From NCBI GenBank assembly GCA_036250225.1, contig JAPZLL010000030.1, positions 370,278-434,277 of the forward strand: DNA of 64,000 nucleotides. Direction: 5' to 3'. The position numbers and the translations under genes are program-made. Shown one piece after another: positions 44,431 to 55,861 of the stretch (its first letter is position 1; each line of letters begins with the position of its first letter). The notes under the pieces are model-generated. The model ran no database searches and was not told where the DNA came from. It was given only the letters and a program-made list of their open reading frames with translations. Source of the DNA: Cercophora sp. LCS_1. Lineage: Eukaryota; Ascomycota; Sordariomycetes; Sordariales; Lasiosphaeriaceae.

Positions 44431-45759
44431 TTACCCCTCCTGAGCCCATCTCCGTTCGCGGAGGGGCTTCTCTTTTCCGGATGCTTCGCGGCTGCCAGAC
44501 GTCTCACCTCGCCAAGCCCAGTACTCGCCCAGTCTTGTCTCGGCGTAGGAGGCGTAGTCGAAGTCGATCTCGGAGATAGTAGCCTGAATAAGGGCCCAGA
44601 TGCCCCAGTAGAAGCCGGGCACACCTCGGAAGTGGTCAACCTCTTCCATCAGCTTTTTGACCTCGACCGCTTCATCCACAGAGTCGGGCTTGTTTGGAAG
44701 GAGGCTGAAGTAGGCATTGACATAATCAGTGATGAACTCTTGTCGCTGGGCGCGGGTCGGAAGGACGCTGAAATCGCAGTCAAAGCCACCCCACTCGGCG
44801 AAGTGGTTGGCAATGTCAAAAGCGGCAGGTGACGGAGTGGCGTATTCGTAGTCGATGAAGGTCACGGTTTCGGTCGTCTTATCACCATTTGCCACCTGTG
44901 ACTTCGGGAGCACGATCACGTTGCCGCTGAGGAGATCGCAGTGGGCAAAAACGAGCCCGTTCTGTCCCAGCCCCGGGCGCTGGCTCAGCTCGGATACAAG
45001 CCGCTTGAGCTCTGTCTGTAGCTCTGCCTGTCGAGCCCTCTGCTCCTCAGTGTCGGTCGGCAGAGCAAAGATCCACTTCTGCATGACTGTCCAAACATTC
45101 GGCGGGGGTTTCCCTGGGGCTACCTGATCGAGAGCCTGCTGGAACTCAGCGTCCCCAAGCTCGCTGCCATGGCCAACGTCCACCCTCGAGTTCTTCCTGC
45201 TGTGACCCGTCCTACCGGGGATACAAGGGACGACAGCGTGCCATTGAGCGAGACGCCGGGCTACCGCCTTGAATATCACAGGCTTGCGGAGGTCTTCGGG
45301 CTGAGTGACGGTTCCTTGTATGAAGCGGTACATCATGCCGTTCTCGAAGCGCGCGAGCAGCTCGGGTGCCAGGCCGTATTTCATGAGAAGCTCGTGGTTC
45401 TGCGTCTCGCGGTGGCGGTCGATGATGAGGTCGGTGCCATTGCCGTAGGCGCGCAGAAGAATGGCCTCCTTGTCCACCTCATCCTTGGAGAGGCCCGGCT
45501 TCTTGTTCACCGCCTTCAACAGGGTGTTCGTAATGCCGTCGGTGAAGCGCACAAACTCGACGTTGGAGCATGGCTCAGCCCACTCGGGTCGAATTGCAAG
45601 AACAAGGCTCAAGGCCGAGTCATTGGAATCCGGGCCCGTATAGGAGAGCGGGATATAGCGGATGCGGCGGTCGGCGCCGTTCGACTCGCCGTTCGGGTGG
45701 CTGTCGGTGTCGCCTCCGACAGCCATGGTATGCAGAGCGAAATCGGGTCGCGCGTGCAA
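44431..45759 (-). CDS. EKI1: Ethanolamine kinase
   Basis: Single exon, 442 residues; a start at the Met at 45726 (residue 12) is also possible. The enzyme phosphorylates ethanolamine with ATP, the first step of the CDP-ethanolamine route to phosphatidylethanolamine, in the cytosol. Family blocks are FTDGITNTLLKA (nucleotide loop), RAYGNGTDLIIDR, LAPELLARFENGMMYRFI, VFAHCDLLSGNVI at about residues 269-281 (catalytic Asp in HxD, then Asn) and FIDYEYATPSPAAFDIANHF at about 301-320, where the IDYEY Asp binds Mg. The ITNTLLK and DYEY wording favours ethanolamine kinase over choline kinase, although overlapping activity is common. The N-terminal about 35 residues are variable. It is divergent from NPR3 with 570 bases between starts. 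Confidence 0.92.
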   Translation of the reverse strand: MHARPDFALHTMAVGGDTDSHPNGESNGADRRIRYIPLSYTGPDSNDSALSLVLAIRPEWAEPCSNVEFVRFTDGITNTLLKAVNKKPGLSKDEVDKEAILLRAYGNGTDLIIDRHRETQNHELLMKYGLAPELLARFENGMMYRFIQGTVTQPEDLRKPVIFKAVARRLAQWHAVVPCIPGRTGHSRKNSRVDVGHGSELGDAEFQQALDQVAPGKPPPNVWTVMQKWIFALPTDTEEQRARQAELQTELKRLVSELSQRPGLGQNGLVFAHCDLLSGNVIVLPKSQVANGDKTTETVTFIDYEYATPSPAAFDIANHFAEWGGFDCDFSVLPTRAQRQEFITDYVNAYFSLLPNKPDSVDEAVEVKKLMEEVDHFRGVPGFYWGIWALIQATISEIDFDYASYAETRLGEYWAWRGETSGSREASGKEKPLRERRWAQEG

Positions 45760-46329
45760 AAGCTACTGCTCGGTGGCTCGGCGGAATGGGCAGCTGTGCA
45801 ATTGTCTAGGGATCAGGGGGCGTTGTGGTAAAAGTGTTCAAGAAGCTGGGCAGCAAATTGGGAGTTAAGATTGTGGGCGTCGGCAATGTGAGGGGGGGTG
45901 CACGAGATCAGTTTCCCAGCCAAGCAGGCGAAAGGGAAAGAGTGGGCTGGATCGCTTTTAGAGGAATTCGTTGTGGGGAGCGCCTTCTTAGATCTGCTTG
46001 TGGTCGCAACATGCGCTCCCCTGCTTCATTTCTCTTTGCCACGGACAACCCAGATATCCCACGACATCCCACATGGATATTACGTCCTAGCTCTGCACAA
46101 ACGTAATACCAAACACAAGGATGCACCGTTACGTCGGGGCACTCAGCTCAGGCACCACCACCATTTGCCCCTGGGGCCAAGAACAGCGGGGGACAGGGGT
46201 CGCGCACTAGCCACACTCAGATCGCATCGCGTCACATCGAGTCTCGAATCTCGTCCCTTCTTTTGACCACCAGCAAAGCCAGCCCAGGTCGAAGGAACAC
46301 CCCGCCAGCGCTTCGGCGCTCCCGCCGCC
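45760..46329. promoter_or_regulatory. Shared divergent promoter, ethanolamine kinase / NPR3
   Basis: The 570-base interval between the two start codons must hold both promoters. It shows no further gene. I cannot name specific factor sites with confidence. Confidence 0.45.
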
Positions 46330-48979
46330 ATGGCGCTCCCAGTCCTACCGAGTTCGTCCAATTTTCTGGCCGTCGCCCTCGTCATCAACCGTTCTCGGGA
46401 CGGCCCGAGGTTTGTCTTCCACTACCCGCCGCACGTTGCCGACCCCCAGGGCCTGTGTGTGAAGTCGGAGCGCGGTGACGACGTGGATGACGACGACGAC
46501 ACCATACTCAATCACATCAGCAGCTTTGAGGGCAATATCTCGTCGGTGCAGCACGCTGCCGAGCTGGCGCATTGGAACCACGATGACCATCTTGTGACCG
46601 AAAGCGGCACGCAGATTGTGCCGTGGGAGCATGTTGCTGGCTTTCCAACCAAGGACCTGGAGAACATCCTGACTCCGGCACGAGCCTACCACAAAAGGCT
46701 CTTTCAGGTTTCCCTGGACCCCCTATATTGTGTCTCCTACCCCATCTACGTTCCTGAAAACGGCGTGTGGCGGAAGAAGAAGAGACAGCAGCGGCGCGAG
46801 ACTACTTCGTCCAAGAAAGAAGACGACGCAGCTCCCTCGGCTGATACTGACGCTGCCGCCAAGAGCGACGGCAGAGGTGTATCGGATGGCGATGTGCTCG
46901 AGGGTCGAGACCCGGCAAAGGCAGGCAAATCAGTCGACGAAGCCGAGGACAAAAAGAGCTCCATGACGATGTTCAACCTGGTGTTCTTCCTCAAGCCAAA
47001 GCAGCATGAGGTCAAGGATCTCGTAGATATTATGTTTGTTCACATTATAAAGAAGATCAACAAGGCCTACAAGTACTGCCAGCAGCGAAGTGATTTCGTG
47101 TGGAAGGAATCCAAGAGAATTCTCGCTCTCAAGGACAAGGGCCGCGAAGACAGTGAGTCCCATTCGCCTAGGCCCCTCCTGCTCGGTTTGATGCTGATGA
47201 GTCTAACAGAACGGAAGATGAGCTCCCTGTGGGAGGAGATTTTGTCCACCTCAACCCTTGCAGCATCAATGCAAGACATCTACGAAGCGGTGTCCCAGAA
47301 CCGAATCGCAGCTCTGCAACTGGAAACGGCCGAGGGCATGGTAACCCATTCCGTCCAGATCCCAATACCGTTTCATGTGCCCGATCTGCCTCATGATCGC
47401 GAGGGGGATCAATGCGGCCTCTGGCTCACATCGGCAAACTCGTTTACCCCTGACGACGAGATAGAGGAACCGGGATATCTAGACAAGAACTTTGCTCTCC
47501 TGTTGCTGGCTGACGAAAAGAAGATCACATCTGAGCTACAGAGTGATCCGGACGGCACCACCGTGTCCATGGTCGAGTTCGTGCGGCATTGCAAGCCTAC
47601 TCTGTCGTAAGAAGCCGCGAGGCTACCCCTGAACACTCCGCCGGGAACTTGGCAACTAACTATCTTTGCCTCTTGACAGATTCTATCAGGTCGGACAACA
47701 GTCCAGCAATGTGTTGACACCCGCGCAGGTGCGCAAGTATGCTCAGCACTTCATCTACTGGCGACGAGCCATTGCCATTCCTCCGCTGCACGCCCGCGAC
47801 ATGTACATTGTCAACCCGAACTGCGACATGCGAAAGCTCCCGCAGGCCTCCGCCCGATGGGCGCGCCAGTTCCCACTGTTGCCTACTCTACCTAACTTCC
47901 TCGCCGAGCTGAGCGTTGCGCCACGTCCCTACAAATCACACTGCCCCAGCAAAGCCCACCGCCCAGTCTACATGGCCATGCTTGCCTGGTTGATGCGCGG
48001 CGGCTGGGTAACCCAGCTCTGCACCTTTGCCTACGTGGTTGTCTGGCCTGAGATCATCTACGAGGTCGAGTATGCCCTCGAAGCCGAGGATATCGCTAAG
48101 GCCAAGCGCGCCCAGGGCAGCGGTCGTAAACCTCCAGGCGCAGAGAACGATCTCGTCTCCCCCTCCAGCGTCACGACCATGAGCGATGTTGCCGCCGCCG
48201 GCTTCGGCTCAGGCTTTCTTCCTCTAGTAGACTCAACCTCCGATCTCGCCTCCTCTGCTGCCACCCTCGCAGACCTTTCCCTTACTTACTCCCAAGCCTC
48301 TTCCCATCGTCCCCAGCTCTCTTCTCCGTCGCCTTCAGACTTGTCAGCCGCCTCACCGCTCTCCCCTCGAAGGCCAGGGCTCGATCTCCTTTCCCGCACG
48401 ACATCCGCAGACTCATCAGGCGCTGCTCAGCCCCAATCAACGCCAGCGGAGCAGGCAGCAGAGAAAGCCCGTCTCGAGCGTATCGCCGACAAAGCTGCGC
48501 GGGAGCTAGCTGAACGCGCGACAGCACACGCCCGCAAAGCGGTCCCAGAGCAGACAGCGCACCCAAGCATCAACAATGCGCGCCACTTGGCAGGTATGGT
48601 GCCACACATCATCCTCAATGCCAAGAAGGCGACGGGCAAGGAGAGTTTGTACCTGAGCGCCATCGGCCGACGACTTCGGGATAGGGGACCTTCTACTCCA
48701 GTGAATGGACAGGAGGATAAGCGGAAAACCGGACACGGAAGTACCAACAGCGGTACCCTCAGAGCGGGAGGTCCTGGACACGGTCACAGTGGCACGGCGA
48801 AGGATATTAAAGATAACTGGGACGACCGGGTTGCGAACATGTGGCCGCGGTTTTGGAATTATTTCAACGGGAGGTGCGCCCTGGAGAGAATTGCTTTGCA
48901 AGAAGACATGAAGCGGAAAGAAGTATGGAATATGCTGACCGCCATGAGTGAGTACCTCATGTGCGTTCGCCATTGGTGA
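46330..48979 (+). CDS. NPR3: Nitrogen permease regulator 3 homologue (GATOR1/SEACIT subunit)
   Basis: Three exons: 46330-47152, 47210-47606 and 47680-48979, totalling 2520 nt and 839 residues. The first intron (57 nt) keeps the frame open if retained; the second is 73 nt. Npr3 forms, with Npr2 and Iml1, the complex that acts as a GTPase activator towards the Rag-type GTPases and lowers TORC1 activity when amino acids are scarce, at the vacuole. The N-terminus NFLAVALVINRSRDGPRFVF and FHYPPHVAD is the longin-like start of the family. MFNLVFFLKPKQHEVKDLVD, QDIYEAVSQNRIAALQL and FVRHCKPTLSFYQVGQQSSN are further blocks, the last built across intron 2. The second half contains a long Ser/Ala/Pro-rich insert (about residues 560-700), and the C-terminus ends MSEYLMCVRHW, as expected for the final helix. 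Confidence 0.93.
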
Positions 48980-49580
48980 TCACGGCTGGGAAGTGTTTAC
49001 CTGCTGTTGATGATAGTTGATAACCTGGCTAGAGCACACAGGCAAGGCATAGCGGCGCAAGTCACAGAGGCATCATCATCTAGGTGATATATATATTAAT
49101 ATAGGTGTAAGGAGCCAAACGCCGACCGACGTACGGTCAGCTTGCGCTGGAAAGCAAGACGCATGGATGCTAAGAATGTTGTAACCCAAGTGAACGAGTC
49201 AAAGACAGCCCCGCAGCTCCGTTCCTTTCCTCAGGTATCATCGCTAGGTCTCGGGTTAAAACCCAATCGGAAAGAGAAAGTGAAAATGACCAGAAGCCAA
49301 CCGAGTCTCGCCGATGTTCCCCGCATGTCATGCCCAAGCCCCAATCCCGACACATTGCGCCGCAGAACCAACCATCCCCAAAACGAACCCTTAAAATGCT
49401 ACAGACCCAGACCCGATAAGGGTAATGCTCAAAAAATGGGAAAGACAAGCCAAACCCGATCCTTGCAGATCAAAACTAAAGAAAGCCAGACGCAGAAGAA
49501 ATAGCATCGAGTGGATCAGATGTGAAAAAAGAAATGTGAAACTCGAAACACCATCACGAGTTCCAACCCAGTAGTCTCAT
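48980..49580. other. Convergent 3' flanks of NPR3 and bHLH gene
   Basis: About 600 bases, including an AT-rich spot (TGATATATATATTAATAT, 49084-49101), a plausible polyadenylation or termination region. No gene seen. Confidence 0.6.
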
Positions 49581-51182
49581 TTACTGGGTCAGGTCCATTC
49601 CGCCGTATTCGTCTTCCTCCTTGAAGGTCAGGTCGTCGTCATCGTATTCGAGGAAGTCCCCAGTATCAAGCATGTCGGTGCCTCTCGAGATATCATCGCC
49701 ATCTGGGCTGATTGAGACATGGTCTGCCGAGTGGCCATTTCCATTGAGAGGCTCGCCTTTGTAGTTGGTGTGATGGGGAACACGAAGACCCGAACCGGCC
49801 GTTCTAGAGTACGAGAAGACCTTTGGCTCGCCCTCCTCGCTCTTCGATATGGCCTCCATCAGTTCGGTCTGCATACGGCGCTCATCGTCGGTAATCTCAA
49901 ACGGTATGCGGCCACCTCGCTCCACAAGAGAATTGATCAATTCCTCTTGTTGCTGGAGTTTCAAGTGAAGCATCCACATAAGATCACGTGTCCAACTAAC
50001 AGCCCCATTGAGTATGTCGCCCTTATTCGGCCCCTTGTCTTTGTCCTCGATGGGAAGACCCGTCGTAATATTACCGGCGGTGCCGCCAGTGGCCCGACGT
50101 GCCCCTGGGCCTGCAAGGGTAGATGTTGCCTGAGTAGGGCTGGAGATGCCGGCAAGGGTGGGTGAAAGAGGCGTCCCGTTCTGAATCGCCTTGCGAATCT
50201 TCTCGTCCTCCAAACGATGCGCTGGCACCAACTTGCTCAGGTCCTGAATACGCTCATTGATATTGTCTCGCCTGCGTCTCTCAACGAGGTTGTGCGACTC
50301 GCGCCGTCGCTTCCGCTTGGCTTCTTGGGACGATACGGCGGTCGAGGGGCCGCCAAGCTTGGCAGGCATCGAGGCCCCTCCCTTCATGAGCATTTCGTTG
50401 AGTTGTACGTTATGGAGGCCTTGGTTGAGCGGAGACGAGAACCCTGACCCTGGGAACGAGGATAAGCTGTTAGGAGTCTGCATCCATTGCCCCGAATTCG
50501 ACTTTTCGTGATGAGCACCACCTGTCCTGATCGGTTGCGCACCATACGGTGTGTCCGAGTTCATGGAAAGGCCGGCCATAGCGGCAGTCTTGGGTGTCAA
50601 GGGGCTCCGGGCGACCGGTGCTTTCGCTCTCTGCGGCACCGATTGCGCTAGCCGTGTCGGGCGGCCCTTTGCGCCCAGAAACCCAGACTCACCACCATCG
50701 TTCATCTCTGACCCTGGTAGAGGTGACCCACCATATGAAAGCGGCGACTGTATGTTGCCGAAGGACTGGGGCTGTATTGAGCGATGATACTGATGGGAGA
50801 ACTGGTTGACAAATGGGCTTGCCATCGGGTCCCCATCGGGTGTGCTCGAGTAACCGTTGACATGAGCCTGGTCCATGGGCAAACCGTGATGAGAGGTGCT
50901 GTAAAGCCCTGGCGCATAAGCCATGCTCATCTCGCCCATGTTGGTGTATTCCTGGCCATGCCCGTGAACCCCGCCTTGTTGATCGGATGGGCTGCCCATA
51001 GGATCGAGGCCATCGAGAAGCTCGTCATCCGCAAAAACGGCCGATCCGCCCGTAAATCCACCTCCATTTGAGCCGCCCGAGTAGCTGCCCTGAAATCCAC
51101 CCTGATAGCTGCCAGCCATGAGATTACTCGGATCTATCGCGTTGCCGCTATGCCCGCCCATTTGGAAACCGTGTTGGGCCAT
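49581..51182 (-). CDS. bHLH-leucine-zipper transcription factor with expanded loop
   Basis: Single exon, 533 residues. The basic region and first helix start at residue 289 (KRKRRRESHNLVERRRRDN followed by INERIQDLSKLVPAH). It has the His-Asn, Glu and Arg positions that read CACGTG-type E-boxes in MITF/USF-like proteins. The second helix begins at NKGDIL (residue 386) and continues as AVSWTRDLMWMLHLKLQQQE, which aligns with NKGTIL of MITF-type factors and runs into a zipper-like helix. Between the helices lie about 70 residues of Ser/Thr/Gly/Pro-rich sequence where most family members have 10-20. The N-terminal 280 residues are Gly/Ser/Gln-rich and the C-terminus is acidic (YDDDDLTFKEEDE), candidate activation regions. 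Possible functional relatives are Rtg3/Tye7-like regulators, but orthology is not established. A long upstream gap suggests a large regulatory leader. Confidence 0.88.
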   Translation of the reverse strand: MAQHGFQMGGHSGNAIDPSNLMAGSYQGGFQGSYSGGSNGGGFTGGSAVFADDELLDGLDPMGSPSDQQGGVHGHGQEYTNMGEMSMAYAPGLYSTSHHGLPMDQAHVNGYSSTPDGDPMASPFVNQFSHQYHRSIQPQSFGNIQSPLSYGGSPLPGSEMNDGGESGFLGAKGRPTRLAQSVPQRAKAPVARSPLTPKTAAMAGLSMNSDTPYGAQPIRTGGAHHEKSNSGQWMQTPNSLSSFPGSGFSSPLNQGLHNVQLNEMLMKGGASMPAKLGGPSTAVSSQEAKRKRRRESHNLVERRRRDNINERIQDLSKLVPAHRLEDEKIRKAIQNGTPLSPTLAGISSPTQATSTLAGPGARRATGGTAGNITTGLPIEDKDKGPNKGDILNGAVSWTRDLMWMLHLKLQQQEELINSLVERGGRIPFEITDDERRMQTELMEAISKSEEGEPKVFSYSRTAGSGLRVPHHTNYKGEPLNGNGHSADHVSISPDGDDISRGTDMLDTGDFLEYDDDDLTFKEEDEYGGMDLTQ

Positions 51183-54100
51183 CTCGAACAGATTATGGGG
51201 GTTTTAAATCTCGAGGGAGGCCACCGTTCGGCTTTTAGACGCAAGTTTATATCACTCAGTCTTTCGGTATATGTCTAGAACATCATGAGGTTAGCAAAGC
51301 GCTAGACAAAAAGGCAGCGGAAGAGCGAGCGTTAAACCCGCACCGACCGCCACGAGGCAGTGTCAAAGATGAGACTGCGCAAAGCTTGAGGCAAAAAAAA
51401 ATAGAGATGCGAAGTACCTATGAGATGAGGTAATCGCAACTAAGTGGGTGCGGCTAGATCTCCATCCGGTGCGAAAGGGCAACAGAGGCGAGATGCGAAC
51501 AGCTGAATTGGCGATGACTCAAATGGCGATCAGAAATGATCGGCTCGGGTGTTCGTAAGCTTGGGCGACGTGGGTCAAGAACGTGGGCTGTGCGCTGGCC
51601 CGGTTGGCAATGAGACAATCGTTGAGGCGCAAATAAGCAGGTGTGGGAAACCCTATTCGGGGCGTTATGGTGCGGCGTCTCGATTTGCCCCAGCTGCGAC
51701 AATAATGTTGAGTTGGAGTGGTGAGAATGAGGGATGGGGGATGTGGGATGTGGGATGTGGGCAAAGATGCGGGCGACAAAGGGGCAAAAAACTCCTGAAC
51801 TCGGGTCCAGCAGTGGGCTCTAATAAGATCGTGGGGCCTGCGGATGGAAAAGCTCGATGGCTCGAATGCCTTGTGGATTGGACCGTTGTTGGAAATTCGC
51901 ACGTCGGATTTCGCCGGGCTGGCGGAGAGGGGAGGGATGTTGAGGTTGCACAGGAGGGGGTCCCGGTTGTCTTTGTCGAGGATCCCGTTGCTCTTTCTCT
52001 CGCTCTTCAAGGTTGCGGGTGCCGACGGGTTGCCTTTTTCTTTGGTTGGGGCAAGGGAGCCAGGTTGCAACGGTGGGGAAGCACCTCAGTTTAAGTTCCG
52101 GGTCGGTTGTGAGGGGTGAAAATCTGCGGCTGGCTGCAAAAGTTGGGGGCAGTTGAATGGGGGGTAGTGGGCCGGCTGCTGCGGACCAAAGCGGGAGACC
52201 AACCAAACCTTGTTCGGAAGGGCTCAAAGCTTGGAGGGAGAGGGATGATGGGGAGGCGGTGAGACGGCGCAACGCGAGGGAAGAGAGTCGGAGACTCGGC
52301 CGGTGTAAGAGAAGAAAAGCGAGAACCAACGCGGTTGGCGGCTGGGGCGCAGAAGAAAGGGATTCGCAATGGCAATACGGATCGCTCCCGCAGTTGGCGC
52401 AGGCAGTGCGCGCCGTAATATAGGGGAAGCCGAGGCAGGCAGCTCAGATGGTACGAGGATTTTGTGACCAGCTTTCGTGGAATGCGAAAAGTGTAGTGAC
52501 TGCGGAGCGCGAATATCTGATCGTGGTCCCGTCGACGGCAAGTTTCGAGGAAAGAACCCTGGAAGGATGTGGTCGGCCCTTGCGGCGGGGCCGGAGGGCT
52601 GGTGCACCGTTGATTGGATGAAGCCAACTGTCGGACCTGTCCGTGTCTTGGTCTCCTTTGAACTTGGACACGCTTCCAACCCAGAAAATCAACGGGTGGG
52701 TTTCTTTTAATAGCGATGCGTTGACAGTGAGGAGGTGGGCAGCTTGCTGATATGAGCAGTCAATAAATCCCGTCTTCCCAGGTAGGCAGCTAGCTGAGAA
52801 CAATGCCAGGGTCTACTATATTGACAGGCGACGTATTGGATCGTGTATATTGTGCGGGGGCTGCTATCTTCCCTTGCAGGCTCTTCCGTGCGCCGGGAGG
52901 TGCTCTGGGCTTTGGCAAACGTTGGTGCCCCTGCCTTCAGATTTCAACCCAGCCCTGGGGTCCTTGGAAACTTTGTTGGAGTTGTTGCGGCTCCAAGCGC
53001 CTAGGCTGTCGCGGCCCTAGGCGAATCAAGGTGGCAGGAAGCGGATGATGATCGATTCGATTCCCGGCGGTCGATATGATGTGATGCAGATGCAGTCTTG
53101 TTGTGAGCTTCCCGATCTGTCTTGGTGGCAGGCTGGTCCGGAGTGTGATTGGCCCCGGCACGTTCGTTTCACAGAATGACTTGCTTGAGCCTCGTGGAAG
53201 GTGAGAGGTGAGGAAGATGTGTTGCAAAACGGCACAATTAGGAAGCAGGTGGCACAAAGCCCGTTTTATATGCCCGGGCAAATATCGTGGTGAATGAAGG
53301 CGTTGCTTTTACGAGGCCCTCCTGAAATACCGGAAGACTGCGCACACCCATTCTCTTCCAGGCCTGTTGCCTTCTGACTCAAAGTGGCCGAGTTGGTGGG
53401 TTGGGAAGCAAGGCGGTTACAGTCAGGTGGGTTTCCGTTTCCTAGGCCCCATCCACTTCACCGAAGAGCAGTCAACAAAACGGCAATGGCTGTGAGACAG
53501 CCAACCACCACATGGGACCTGGATCCCGTTTGCACTCCGTATGCCATGCGATCCGGCACTGTTCTAAGTTCTCACCCCAGAACGCAACCTTGGGTTGACT
53601 TCAGCCAACGATGCAGGAGACTCTGCTCCGACACCCAGAGCTAGACAATGCATCTATAAGGTAAGGTAGCTCGATGTAACATCACTACCGCTACCGCTGC
53701 ACTTGCAACCTTGACTGGACGTTTTGGTGCAGCGACGAGAAGCGGACGTGGGCAACTGAAGGCCCCTTCACGTGGAAAGGCAGCGGGTAGATTCGTGGCT
53801 GGCTTTGCACACCGAGACTCCAGACCCAAGGTGAGCGAGGCCGAAATATTGTCCTCCGAGAATCACATCGGGCTTTGCTGAGCCACACCGTCACCCCCCC
53901 AGGCGACGACGCCTTTGACACATGCGTGTCGCATGGACAGTTGGAGGGTGCGTCCCCAAAGTCGGCCCGTGCGTTAATATGGGGAAATCTTTGGTAAGCC
54001 TGCGAATCAGGTGGCCTGGATCAACCGCACTTGTCTCCGACTGTTCCGTGCAAGTACCTAGGTTCGTGGATGGCAAGGATGTGCCTGCCGTAGCACAGCC

Positions 54101-54654
54101 AAGGTCCAACGTCAGGCAATCCCATCCCCAAGATATCGCGAACACGGCCACCACCAGAGCGCATCTCCATCCACCCACACTTCGCGACTACCTGATTATC
54201 CCCCCACCGCAAACACGACACAACCACTTTGGTCCTGACGCGTTACCCCCGAAGCTGGACGGGAGACACACCAAACAAGAACACACCGCGAAAGTTCGGA
54301 ACCTGCATCATCTGAGCAATACTGCTGGGCCATCTTGGCTGACACCGTGTATGTGGTAGCTCCCGCATGACTTCCGCTTCCTTGATGATGGAAATGCCGA
54401 GACTAATTATGTTTGCCTGGTTGCAGGCCACCCTCCATTGCGGCTCTTTCCTGAGCTAGTGCTCCGACTCGGTCCAATCACAGAGAGCTCACCGTCGACT
54501 TCGCACCCCCTTTGCGCTTTCTCTGAGACATCACAAGTCCGCTGCTTTCCCGTCTCGCGAACTCAGACCAGCGGGCTTCGCTCGATTCCCACCCGCACTG
54601 CCTTCTCCCCGGCGTGTGAACCACGCTTGACGCCACCGACTCAACACCGCGATC
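51183..54654. other. Large upstream region of the bHLH gene and of SFT2
   Basis: About 3.5 kb between divergent genes. 51720-51765 contains near-tandem GGGATGTG units. Overlapping frames of up to 183 codons on both strands at 51500-52700 are mutually exclusive, low in complexity and unsupported. The extent suits a transcription-factor gene with a long 5' leader, which is an inference. Confidence 0.5.
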
Positions 54655-55861
54655 ATGGCTTCAGCATCTTTTCGCGACTCGATGAACTCGCTCGGATGGT
54701 CGCGCCGCGACGCCGATGTTCCCGTCAACACCTCGCAACAGAGCGGTCTTCTTTCTTCGATAAAGTCGTTGAATCCCTTTGGCGATCGTGGCTACATTCA
54801 ACTTCCAACTACAGAGAGCAGAGGCGCGCCTTTACCGGCACCCACTCGTCGCGAGGAGGAGGAGGGATGGTTCGTCCGTGAGTCACTCCCGTCATTTCCT
54901 CTTGTTTGTAATTTTGTCCTCGCAGTTCTCTTCCCCTTGCAGGTGGCCATGTGTCGACTATGCTTTGCCGGCCCCCCAGCCGTTTGTTTACGGGGCATAT
55001 GGCTTCTGTTGTCTCACAGCGCCCTTCCCGCCCTCCCTCTTTCAAATGCCGGGTGACCCACCGTTGCAACGAAACTGACCAAGCTATACAGTTAGCCGAT
55101 GGGACCGCCTGTTGATTTTTGGTGCCTGTAACCTTGGTGCACTGGCATGCTTCGTGATTTGTTTCTTCCTCTTCCCAGTCTTGACCACAAGGCCTCGCAA
55201 GTTGGTGGTGCTGTAAGTCATCTCCCCTCCCACCCGTCCATGACAGCAAGCCCCTGCGTCATCGCCCAGGAAGCCCTTCAGAAACGGCCTTGGAGCTTAT
55301 CGCCTTCGCAACCTTTGTGTGGATCGCTGCATCTACCCGTAGTGCAGGAGCGGAAATCTTGCATGGCGGCTGATCGCCGAGTATCCTACCACACCAGGCT
55401 GGCGATAGGGTGGGAATGACCCGAGTCGCAAGGCTCGGTTCCCATCGTCGTCTCTCAGGTGATCTAAAGAGGCAGTGGCATGTTTGCTAACATCTACGCG
55501 CAGGTGGACTTTGGGCTCGATCCTCTTTCTCTCCTCCTTCGCCGCTGTCATGGGCCCATGGGCATACTTACAACACCTCGCCTCAGGGCCCCGGCTTCCT
55601 TTTACAGCGGCGTACTTTGGATCACTTGCCCTCACCATCTATTTTGCGATCGGGGTAAGTTGCCAGGTGTTCACCTTCTCCTGACGCTCATTGTTAATAT
55701 TTGCTTAGCTTCACAGCACGCTCCTTTCCCTTTTTTCAGGAATAATACAGTTGGCCTGTTTGGTATGGTATCTGGTGAGCTACTTCCCGATGGGATCAAG
55801 TGGTTTGCGTCTTGCGACCACATTTGGCGCTCGGAGAGCAACTGCTTGGATGGTCGGCTGA
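54655..55861 (+). CDS. SFT2: Vesicle transport protein Sft2
   Basis: Four exons: 54655-54877, 55092-55212, 55504-55654 and 55709-55861, totalling 648 nt and 215 residues. The introns (214, 291 and 54 nt) are GT-AG. The N-terminal about 75 residues are hydrophilic, with SFRDSMNSLGWSRRD and SLNPFGDRGYIQLP. Four hydrophobic helices follow: one in LLIFGACNLGALACFVICFF, one in LGSILFLSSFAAVMGPWAYL, one in TAAYFGSLALTIYFAIG and one in STLLSLFSGIIQLACLVWYL. The trailing YFPMGSSGLRLATTFGARRA is the family's conserved C-terminal patch. Sft2 is a Got1-like tetraspanning protein needed, redundantly with Got1, for fusion of endosome-derived vesicles with the Golgi. Exon joins were fixed by restoring these blocks in frame. 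Confidence 0.95.
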
